From UBA10001 sp964349095 (GTDB taxonomy: Bacteria; Patescibacteriota; Patescibacteriia; Veblenbacterales; UBA10138), in NCBI GenBank assembly GCA_964349095.1, contig CAYGFD010000018.1:1-13428 (forward strand): DNA of 13,428 bases, read 5' to 3'. Positions within the stretch are counted from its first letter, which is position 1, and every line of letters starts with the position of its first letter. Both the position numbers and the translations under genes were made by a program. This document shows, one piece after another, positions 1 to 5,361 of this stretch. The notes under the pieces were generated by a model. It was not told the origin of the DNA and ran no database searches. It saw only the letters and a list, made by a program, of their open reading frames with translations.

Positions 1-395
1 AAATAGCTGGCATTAAATACTACAACGACACCACTGCTACTACGCCGGAGGCGACTATAGCGGCCTTAAATATTTTTAATGATAAAAAAACTATTTTAAT
101 TGCTGGAGGAAAAAATAAAAATTTAGAGTATAGTAATTTGGCCAAGGTGATTAAAAAAAGCGTTAAGCAGTTAATTCTATTGCCTGGTTCAGCCACTGAT
201 TTACTTTTAAAAAATAATTTAAAAGGGGTGAAACATTTTCGAGCGAAAGATATGAAGCAGGCGGTTAAGTCAGCCAGGACCGCGGCGGTGTCTGGTGATC
301 GAGTAATATTATCTCCGGGGGCAGCTAGTTTTGGGTTATTTGTAAATGAGTGGGACAGGGGAGGGCAATTTATTAAATTTGTGATAAATAAATAA
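1..395 (+). CDS. murD: MurD, UDP-N-acetylmuramoyl-L-alanine--D-glutamate ligase, C-terminal part (5' truncated by window)
   Basis: This is the end of a Mur ligase that adds D-glutamate to UDP-MurNAc-L-Ala in the cytoplasm, an early step in making the peptidoglycan stem peptide. The reading frame is open from base 3 to a TAA at 393-395. It begins with a segment containing YNDTTATTPEAT, which matches the MurD signature usually written as NDSKATNP-A-T. A short hydrophobic strand ending in AGG follows (ILIAGG, lid of domain 3), and later LSPGAASFGLF, which corresponds to the SPaxaSfD(q/m)F block near the MurD C terminus. Only about 130 residues of a typical 430-470 are present, so the ATP site lies upstream of the window. 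The stop overlaps the ftsW start (TAATG), so translation is probably coupled. The identity is fairly sure from the motifs and from the neighbours ftsW-murG-murC. Confidence 0.88.
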   Translation, partial: IAGIKYYNDTTATTPEATIAALNIFNDKKTILIAGGKNKNLEYSNLAKVIKKSVKQLILLPGSATDLLLKNNLKGVKHFRAKDMKQAVKSARTAAVSGDRVILSPGAASFGLFVNEWDRGGQFIKFVINK

Positions 396-1522
396 TGTTA
401 AGTTCAGGATACAAACATAAAGTTGACAGTGTCTTTGTGTGGCTAGTTTGGGTCATTGCCGTTATTGGCCTACTTATGTTGTCATCGGCATCTTCGGTAG
501 TTTCCCTTCAGGAACATGGGTACGCCTATCATTATCTCACTAGACAGCTACTTTTTGGTGTTATTCCTGGGTTAGTAGCCTTTATTGTTTTAAGCAGAGT
601 TGATTACCATATTACATCCAAGTACGCAGCTATTTTTTTGGGTATAAGCGTTTTGATGTTGATAGCCGTTTTAATTCCGGGAGTTGGTGTAGAGTTAGGC
701 GGAGCAAGTAGGTGGCTTCATTTTGGGCCAATAAGTATTCAGCCTTCGGAATTTTTTAAATTATTTTTTATATTATATTTGGCTTATTGGTTTGATAAAA
801 AGGGTTGGGAAAATATCAGGTCGCTAAAAAACGGTGTCTTACCTTTTTTAACTTTTTTAAGTTTGGCAGTAGTGTTATTAATTCTACAGCCAGATATGGG
901 TACGATGATGGTGGTGATTATGAGTTCAGCTATTTTGTATTTTGCTGCTGGTGCTCGCATTAGCGTATTACTGTCTTTTATAGTCGCTGGTTTTGCCGGT
1001 ATTATGGTGCTTATAAAAATAGCTCCTTATCGTCTGCAAAGATTTACAGTGTTTCTTAATCCAGATTCTGACCCACTTAATATAGGTTGGCATATAAATC
1101 AGGCACTACTGGCCGTCGGTTCAGGTGGTTTTTGGGGTGTCGGGCTTGGTCATTCCCGACAAAAATATCAATATTTGCCAGAGGTGGCGGGAGATTCTAT
1201 TTTTCCAATCGTCGCTGAGGAACTGGGCTTCTTATTAACCGCCGCTCTGGTGATACTTATGGCCACGCTTATTTTGCGGGGAATTAAAATAAGTAAAACC
1301 GCTCCTGATAATTTAGGGCGTTTAATAGCAATTGGGATTATGAGCTGGCTGGGATTGCAAATTTTTGTTAACATAGCTGCCATGTTGAATTTACTACCAC
1401 TAACAGGAATTCCATTGCCATTAGTTTCTCATGGTGGCACGGCGATGGCCGTTAACTTGGCGGCGCTAGGGATAGTTGTAAATATTTCTGGTCAGACCAG
1501 AAAGACGGAGGAAAGGCGATGA
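395..1522 (+). CDS. ftsW: FtsW, SEDS-family peptidoglycan glycosyltransferase of the divisome
   Basis: A 375-residue polytopic membrane protein of the SEDS family (FtsW/RodA/SpoVE), which polymerises lipid II into glycan strands, normally with a class B penicillin-binding protein. Visible family marks are GASRWLHFGPISIQPSEFFK (about 103-122), LQPDMGT with the conserved Asp at 167 (the position needed for polymerase activity in characterised SEDS proteins), the GVGLGHSRQKYQYLPE block (248-263), an EE pair at 275-276, and a C-terminal PLTGIPLPLVSHGG (335-348). The last block is usually SYGG, so the Tyr is replaced by His. Hydrophobic segments fill the protein, consistent with about ten helices. 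Its position between murD and murG favours FtsW over RodA. It starts in a TAATG overlap with murD and ends in an ATGA overlap with murG. Confidence 0.95.
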   Translation: MLSSGYKHKVDSVFVWLVWVIAVIGLLMLSSASSVVSLQEHGYAYHYLTRQLLFGVIPGLVAFIVLSRVDYHITSKYAAIFLGISVLMLIAVLIPGVGVELGGASRWLHFGPISIQPSEFFKLFFILYLAYWFDKKGWENIRSLKNGVLPFLTFLSLAVVLLILQPDMGTMMVVIMSSAILYFAAGARISVLLSFIVAGFAGIMVLIKIAPYRLQRFTVFLNPDSDPLNIGWHINQALLAVGSGGFWGVGLGHSRQKYQYLPEVAGDSIFPIVAEELGFLLTAALVILMATLILRGIKISKTAPDNLGRLIAIGIMSWLGLQIFVNIAAMLNLLPLTGIPLPLVSHGGTAMAVNLAALGIVVNISGQTRKTEERR

Positions 1523-2595
1523 AAATAGTATTTTCTGGTGGAGGCACTTTAGGCTCAGTGACGCCACTTTTGGCACTGGCCGAAATAATTAAGGAGCAAA
1601 ATCCAGAGGTAGAGTTTTTTTGGTTAGGTACTAAAGATGGTCCGGAAAAATTATTGGTAGATAAAGCGGGGATTAAGTTTATCGCACTTAGCAGTGGTAA
1701 GTGGCGACGCTATTTTAGTTTTTTAAATTTTTTGGATTTGTTCAAAATTTTTGCCGGTTGGGCGCAGGCCGTTGCTACTTTAAATGATATTCGCCCCCAA
1801 GTCATCGTCATGGCTGGTGGTTATGTTGGTGTGCCAGTGGGTTGGGCGGCTAATATTTTACATATCCCTTTTATAATCCATCAACAAGATTTGCGACTCA
1901 GCCTTTCTAATAAATTATTAAAGTCTTTCGCCATCGCCATCACTGTCAACTGGCCAGAGTTGGCTAAGTTATTTCCAACCAAGAAGGTGACGGTAGTTGG
2001 TAATCCAGTAAGAAAATTTATTTTTAGCCAAACTGATAAGGGGGACATTTATAAAAAATATAATTTAACTCCGACACTTCCAGTGATTTTGGCAGTTGGT
2101 GGTGGTACGGGAGCTGAGTTTATTAATCATTTAATGGCCGATAGTTACGATGGGTTGAAAGATGATTTTCAGGTCGTGAATTTGGTCGGTCAGAATTATG
2201 ATGAGAGTTTTAGTGCGAATGGTTTCCATACTATAAAATTTGGCGTGGAAGAAGTGCCGGAGTTATTAAAAATAGCCGATTTAGTTGTTAGTCGGGCAGG
2301 GCTTGGTTTTATTACTGAGTTAGCAGCTTTGGGAAAACCGGCAGTGATTATTCCTATACCTAATTCGCACCAAGAAGATAATGCTGAATATTTATTAAAG
2401 CATCAAGCGGCGGTGGTGCTGGATCAAAGCACACTTGTTAGCGCCGATTTCACAAAGAAAATACGGGAAATATACTCTAATAAAGAAACCTTGAGTGACT
2501 TGTCTAAAAACATCAATTTACTATATGATGTAAACTCTGGTCAGAAGTTTGCCGACCTAGTATTACAAATAGCAAATAAATATGGATCTAAATAG
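1519..2595 (+). CDS. murG: MurG-type undecaprenyl-PP-MurNAc-pentapeptide GlcNAc transferase
   Basis: MurG is a peripheral membrane GT-B glycosyltransferase that adds GlcNAc from UDP-GlcNAc to lipid I, giving lipid II. The 358 residues match the usual length. Visible motifs are a first glycine loop, GGGTLGSVTP (7-16), HQQD (121-124) where most members have HEQN, a second glycine loop GGGTG (194-198), VSRAG (257-261), then ELAALGKPAVIIPIP and HQEDNAE (284-290), the donor-sugar binding part. The first loop departs from the classical GGTGGH: the conserved His is absent (see findings). A good Shine-Dalgarno, GGAGG at 1507-1511, lies 7 bases before the ATG, one of few in this window. It overlaps ftsW by 4 bases and murC by 14. 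Cluster position supports the name strongly, although the catalytic detail differs. Confidence 0.9.
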   Translation: MKIVFSGGGTLGSVTPLLALAEIIKEQNPEVEFFWLGTKDGPEKLLVDKAGIKFIALSSGKWRRYFSFLNFLDLFKIFAGWAQAVATLNDIRPQVIVMAGGYVGVPVGWAANILHIPFIIHQQDLRLSLSNKLLKSFAIAITVNWPELAKLFPTKKVTVVGNPVRKFIFSQTDKGDIYKKYNLTPTLPVILAVGGGTGAEFINHLMADSYDGLKDDFQVVNLVGQNYDESFSANGFHTIKFGVEEVPELLKIADLVVSRAGLGFITELAALGKPAVIIPIPNSHQEDNAEYLLKHQAAVVLDQSTLVSADFTKKIREIYSNKETLSDLSKNINLLYDVNSGQKFADLVLQIANKYGSK

Positions 2596-3991
2596 TTCAA
2601 ATAAGATTTTTATGGTGGGTATAAAAGGCCAGGGTATGACTGGTCTGGCTTTACTACTTAAGGCCCATGGAAAAAATGTATCTGGCTCTGATGTAGTAGA
2701 AAAGTTTAATACAGATGAGGTTTTAAAAAAACACGGTATTGATGTAGCGGAAGGTTATAATTCCGCAAATTTACCACGCGGAGTAGATTTAGTGATTTAT
2801 TCTACTGCCTATAATGAGTCTAATCCAGATATTGCAGAAGCCAAGAAACAGGGTATAACACTGATGACTTATCCCGTGGCGGTTGGTAGTTTGAGTAAAG
2901 ATCTAAAGTCAGTAGCCGTCTGTGGTAGTCACGGTAAAACCACGGTCACGGCCATGTTATCATTTGTTTTAAAGCAAGCAAATTTAGATCCTTCAGCCAT
3001 TATTGGCACGCCAGTGACGCAGTTTGGTGGTAACGCCGTAATTGGTATGAGCGATTTGTTTGTGTTTGAGGCAGATGAGTATCAAAACAAATTACAATAT
3101 TATTTTCCGAAAACAATTATTGTTACAAATATTGATTGGGATCACCCGGATTATTTTAAAAGCAAAGAGGATTATAAAAAAGTTTTTGTTGAGTTTTTAA
3201 AGAAAATACCCGCTGATGGTAAGGTGATCGCAAATTATGATGATGCTGAAGTAATGAGCGCACTGGCCGAGGCTGGTTTAAAACCAGAACAGATAGTGAC
3301 TTATGGTTTAACTGGTGGACAATGGCAATTAGTTAGGATGTGGCTTGACCAAGGGCGTTGGAATTTTTCGGCGTCACATGGCGAAGAATTTGTGGGTGAC
3401 TTTTGGTTGAAGCTGGTTGGTAGCCACAATGTATCCAATGCTTTAGCCGTTCTAGCCTGTGCCACTGCTTTGGGCGTGGATATTGAGAACGTGCGAAAGG
3501 CGCTCGCGGAATTTTTAGGCACCAGCCGTCGTTTTGAAGAAAAAGGTAAACTAACCAATCAAACTACCTTGATCGATGATTACGCTCATCATCCGCGGGA
3601 AATAATGGCGACCTTGAAAGCCGCTCGGGATTATTATCCTTATAAAGTTATTCGTGTTGTTTTTCATCCTCACACTTTTTCTAGAACCGAGGCGTTACTC
3701 GATGAATTTGCTAAGAGCTTTAATTTAGCTGATGAAGTAATTGTTATGGATATTTACGCTTCAGCTCGAGAAAATGCAGGAAAAATTAATGCACAAATGC
3801 TTGTTGATGAAATAAAAAAGAATAATGCAAATGCTAAATACATTGCAACTATTGATGAGGTTTATAAATATTTATCAGAAAGTTTGACTAGGAGTGATTT
3901 GGTAATAACTATGGGTGCCGGTGATGTTTGGCAGGTGGGGGAGAAGTTGATTGCTAAGTTTGGTCTGACTACAGGTAGTGAATTTAGTTAA
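2582..3991 (+). CDS. murC: MurC, UDP-N-acetylmuramate--L-alanine ligase
   Basis: This ATP-dependent cytoplasmic ligase attaches the first L-alanine to UDP-MurNAc. The 469 residues show the full Mur ligase plan. An N-terminal Rossmann-like domain has GIKGQGMTGLALLL (13-26) for UDP-MurNAc binding. The P-loop is GSHGKTT (115-121). EADEYQ (163-168) and NIDWDHPDYF (183-192) carry the Mg and carbamylation-region residues. GSHNVSNALA (280-289) and RRFE (316-319) follow, with DDYAHHP (332-338) and HTFSRT (364-369) in the C-terminal domain. HPHTFSRT and DDYAHHP are typical of MurC (and the related Mpl) rather than MurD/E/F. The ATG lies 14 bases inside murG with no clear Shine-Dalgarno, so expression probably depends on coupling. 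It is the last gene before a strong terminator, so the operon seems to end here. Mpl is the main alternative, but the dcw context argues for MurC. Confidence 0.95.
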   Translation: MDLNSSNKIFMVGIKGQGMTGLALLLKAHGKNVSGSDVVEKFNTDEVLKKHGIDVAEGYNSANLPRGVDLVIYSTAYNESNPDIAEAKKQGITLMTYPVAVGSLSKDLKSVAVCGSHGKTTVTAMLSFVLKQANLDPSAIIGTPVTQFGGNAVIGMSDLFVFEADEYQNKLQYYFPKTIIVTNIDWDHPDYFKSKEDYKKVFVEFLKKIPADGKVIANYDDAEVMSALAEAGLKPEQIVTYGLTGGQWQLVRMWLDQGRWNFSASHGEEFVGDFWLKLVGSHNVSNALAVLACATALGVDIENVRKALAEFLGTSRRFEEKGKLTNQTTLIDDYAHHPREIMATLKAARDYYPYKVIRVVFHPHTFSRTEALLDEFAKSFNLADEVIVMDIYASARENAGKINAQMLVDEIKKNNANAKYIATIDEVYKYLSESLTRSDLVITMGAGDVWQVGEKLIAKFGLTTGSEFS

Positions 3992-4019
3992 TAAATGAAA
4001 ATTAATTAAAAAAAAGAAA

Positions 4020-4058
4020 GGGCCGAAGTCTCGTTGTTTTGAGACTTGGCCCTTTTTT
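4020..4058. terminator. Bidirectional intrinsic terminator between murC and the lipoprotein gene
   Basis: The left arm 4020-4032 (GGGCCGAAGTCTC) pairs with the right arm 4041-4052 (GAGACTTGGCCC). That gives twelve base pairs with a single bulged G and an 8-base loop. A run of six T (4053-4058) follows on the + strand. On the other side lies an A-rich tract (4008-4019), which gives a U-rich tail for - strand transcripts. It sits between two convergent genes, 29 bases after the murC stop and 13 before the stop of the lipoprotein gene, so it can end both transcripts. Confidence 0.92.
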
Positions 4059-4071
4059 GAGGTAGAACCAC

Positions 4072-4467
4072 TTACTTGAAGGGGTGGACGTTGATGGTCG
4101 GAATATCTCCGGGACCCATGACGATCGAGTAGACCTTGGATACTCCGTACAATTTTCCATCCGGAGTAATTTTCTGGAATGTGACCTTGGCTCGATAGCC
4201 CTTGCCAGAGGGGGTGTAGTTCCAACCCCAGCCAGCGTCGAAGATCTTGGACTCATAAGGTCCAATGTCGCCGATGTAAGGGTCACCTTCGGACCTGTTA
4301 ATCAGGACGCGGTAGTATTCTCCGCCTTCGTTGTTGGTCATGAAACCCAGGCCGATGAATCCTTTGACGAGCAAAGGACTGTCGCGGAAGATGCTCTTCT
4401 GAGCACATCCGGTGTTGAAGAAGATCGCCGTGAAGGCGACAAGGGCAGCCATCCAAAAGTTTTTCAT
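4072..4467 (-). CDS. Small putative lipoprotein / secreted protein of unknown function
   Basis: I do not recognise the family. The 131-residue product starts with a signal peptide: Lys2, a hydrophobic stretch (about 4-17), then FNTGC with Cys21. This resembles a lipobox, although Asn at -3 is unusual, so lipid attachment is likely but not certain. The mature part (about 110 residues) is rich in Gly, Tyr and Lys, with GWGWNYTPSGKGYRAKVTF near the middle, and looks like a small beta-rich extracytoplasmic domain. The start is well supported: GAGGAG lies 6 bases upstream (4474-4479) and a perfect TATAAT lies about 40 bases upstream. It runs against all neighbouring genes. Its G+C is about 53% over 4081-4440, against about 38% in nearby murC, and its codons end in G or C far more often. 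That suggests different ancestry or selection. Overlapping frames on both strands here are taken as shadows, because only this frame has a signal peptide and a ribosome site. Confidence 0.72.
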   Translation of the reverse strand: MKNFWMAALVAFTAIFFNTGCAQKSIFRDSPLLVKGFIGLGFMTNNEGGEYYRVLINRSEGDPYIGDIGPYESKIFDAGWGWNYTPSGKGYRAKVTFQKITPDGKLYGVSKVYSIVMGPGDIPTINVHPFK

Positions 4468-4508
4468 TGCATTCTCCTCTCCGTTTAACGGATTTAGTGA
4501 AGTGATTG

Positions 4509-4514
4509 ATTATA
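4509..4514 (-). promoter_or_regulatory. Putative -10 element for the lipoprotein gene
   Basis: On the - strand, 4514 to 4509 reads TATAAT, a perfect -10 box. The predicted start would be near 4502, giving a leader of about 35 bases that contains a small palindrome (CCGTTTAACGG, 4481-4491) and the Shine-Dalgarno. I see no good -35 at 16-18 bases. The sequence there is instead the GGAGGA part of the inverted repeat at 4513-4536, so an activator or a non-standard upstream element is possible. The -10 is clear, but use as a promoter is inference. Confidence 0.45.
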
Positions 4515-4684
4515 TCTTTGTCATTAATCTGGAGGAAGTATGCTTGGATTTATGATCACCGAAGTGACGCTATCCAAGACCGAATGACCTCTCATGGATA
4601 ATTTAGTTTGCACCAAACCGTCCAAGTCAGTCATTCATTAGCCCGAAGGCAAAAACTCTCTCCTCCAAGTTAATGACAAAGATA
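4513..4684. repeat. Long inverted repeat enclosing four small hairpins (candidate structured RNA or regulatory element)
   Basis: The arms 4513-4536 and 4661-4684 are inverted copies. Of 24 positions, 22 pair as Watson-Crick, one as a G-U wobble and one is mismatched. The 124 bases between them contain four consecutive short inverted repeats: 4556-4567 (TCAC/GTGA), 4571-4600 (TATCCA/TGGATA), 4606-4618 (GTTTG/CAAAC) and 4641-4650 (GCC/GGC). Read as - strand RNA, the first and last close with C(UUCG)G tetraloops, which favours transcription from the - strand, upstream of the lipoprotein gene. A closing stem around a row of hairpins is the shape of a multi-branched RNA domain. Alternatives are a pair of mirrored promoter or operator boxes, or ends of a small mobile element. 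No known RNA class was recognised. Confidence 0.5.
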
Positions 4685-4700
4685 ATTGTTAATGTTCTAC

Positions 4701-4774
4701 CTTTTCTAAAGTCGCCTATGAAGGTGACCTTGGAAAAGTGGAGGAGCGAAGTTCTGCGTTGGAACTGCTCCTCC
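4701..4774 (+). ncRNA. Two tandem long hairpins, candidate part of a structured RNA
   Basis: Hairpin one: 4701-4716 pairs with 4723-4738 (CTTTTC with GAAAAG, then GTCGCC with GGTGAC). That makes fifteen pairs including two G-U wobbles, with one mismatch and a 6-base loop. The wobbles are U-G only when read from the + strand; on the - strand they become A-C mismatches. Hairpin two: 4740-4747 (GGAGGAGC) pairs with 4767-4774 and 4750-4754 with 4762-4766, thirteen pairs with a 2-base bulge and a 7-base loop. Only one base separates the two hairpins, so they could stack coaxially. No T run follows, so these are not ordinary terminators. The call as RNA is inference from structure only. Confidence 0.4.
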
Positions 4775-4946
4775 GTGGAAGCTGTTGGGGTATTACCGCA
4801 AGTAATTTGGAGCACTTACGTACTGTGTCCGCTTTGACTCGGGGTCTCCCGCCGTCTTCCGTAGCCTAGTGGCTATATGGCCCCGTAGGGCTGAATTATT
4901 CGATCGCGTTTTTCACAGCGCTACCTGCTACTGCAAGGTGCGCTTA
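4775..4946. other. GC-rich non-coding stretch with further hairpins, ending at assembly gap
   Basis: No credible gene is seen. G+C is about 53% over 4801-4920 by count. Local inverted repeats follow one another: ATTAC/GTAAT (4792-4806), GGA-CAC/GTG-TCC (4809-4830), TAGCC/GGCTA (4862-4875), GCCC/GGGC around CGTA (4880-4891), and AGCGC-ACCT/AGGT-GCGCT (4917-4944, nine pairs with one bulged base). This looks like the continuation of a structured RNA or of a regulatory DNA segment. It stops at the N run, so its far end is unknown. Confidence 0.45.
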
Positions 4947-5046
4947 NNNNNNNNNNNNNNNNNNNNNNNNNNNNNNNNNNNNNNNNNNNNNNNNNNNNNN
5001 NNNNNNNNNNNNNNNNNNNNNNNNNNNNNNNNNNNNNNNNNNNNNN
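4947..5046. other. Assembly gap (exactly 100 N)
   Basis: One hundred consecutive N. A round number like this is normally a placeholder in scaffolding, so the true distance between 4946 and 5047 is unknown and the join itself is inferred from read pairs. Any frame that seems to cross it is meaningless. Confidence 0.97.
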
Positions 5047-5361
5047 GATATCAGAGTTTTGAGCTTTCCGTTTCTGCTTTTTCGACTGCAACCGGTTGTG
5101 CTTGTTAAATTCTGATACCTAGATAAACACCTTTGTTCTGCCCCCAAGCACTTGAAGGGCACTTACATTGGATTCGAGTTTTTAATGTTAACAAGCCAGT
5201 ATATACCAAAATACCCTTTTTGTCAATAGTTATTAGGCAAAAAATAACAAATTAAACCTAATATTAGCCACTTATTCATTAAAAATGTAATAAATATCGG
5301 GGTTTTAACAAACATTTTAATTTGATTGTTAAGCTACCTTAGTCTAGGCTAAAGTTACCGT
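5047..5361. other. Non-coding stretch between the gap and murB
   Basis: No gene is supported. The first 115 bases still hold paired segments: TATCAGA/TCTGATA (5049-5055 with 5111-5117), a perfect palindrome CAACCGGTTG (5089-5098), and a GCCC...GGGC hairpin (5140-5160). They look like the far side of the structured island. From about 5170 the sequence changes abruptly to very AT-rich DNA (5200-5320), as expected of a promoter region in front of murB. The octamer GCACTTAC occurs here at 5159-5166 and also before the gap near 4812-4819; this may be chance. Confidence 0.5.
5326..5355 (+). promoter_or_regulatory. Possible promoter for murB, giving a leaderless or near-leaderless transcript
   Basis: TTGTTA (5326-5331) and TAAAGT (5350-5355) are separated by 18 bases, each matching four of six consensus positions. 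Transcription would start at or very near the murB ATG. A second reading is TTGATT (5322-5327) with TAGGCT (5345-5350) at 17 bases, which is weaker. No Shine-Dalgarno lies before the ATG, which fits a leaderless start. This is a weak call. Confidence 0.3.

Noticed and set aside
4084..4488. Open + strand frame opposite the lipoprotein gene (and two - strand frames in 3875-4286)
   Set aside because: They lack a signal peptide, ribosome site or recognisable motif. The 4072-4467 - strand frame has all the expected signals, so the others are shadows.
4540..4587. A 15-residue + strand frame with GGAGGA 3 bases before its ATG
   Set aside because: The GGAGGA is part of the inverted repeat arm, the spacing is too short, and a 15-codon frame is expected by chance.
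4627..4815. A 62-codon - strand frame as a gene
   Set aside because: It starts with GTG without a Shine-Dalgarno, has no known motif, and lies over strong paired structures. It is kept only as an alternative in the findings.
4869..5162. Frames on both strands crossing the N gap
   Set aside because: They exist only because N does not yield stop codons; no motif is seen.
4480..5170. tmRNA, RNase P RNA, SRP RNA or tRNA in the gene-free region
   Set aside because: I looked for the tmRNA ends, a tag ending in Ala-Ala, the RNase P P4 core, the SRP GGAAG loop and a tRNA T-arm. One stretch (near 4862-4910) resembles a tRNA D-arm and a TTCGATC loop, but no acceptor or T-stem pairs with it. An ATGAATGACTG string on the - strand resembles part of RNase P RNA, but the neighbouring conserved bases are missing.
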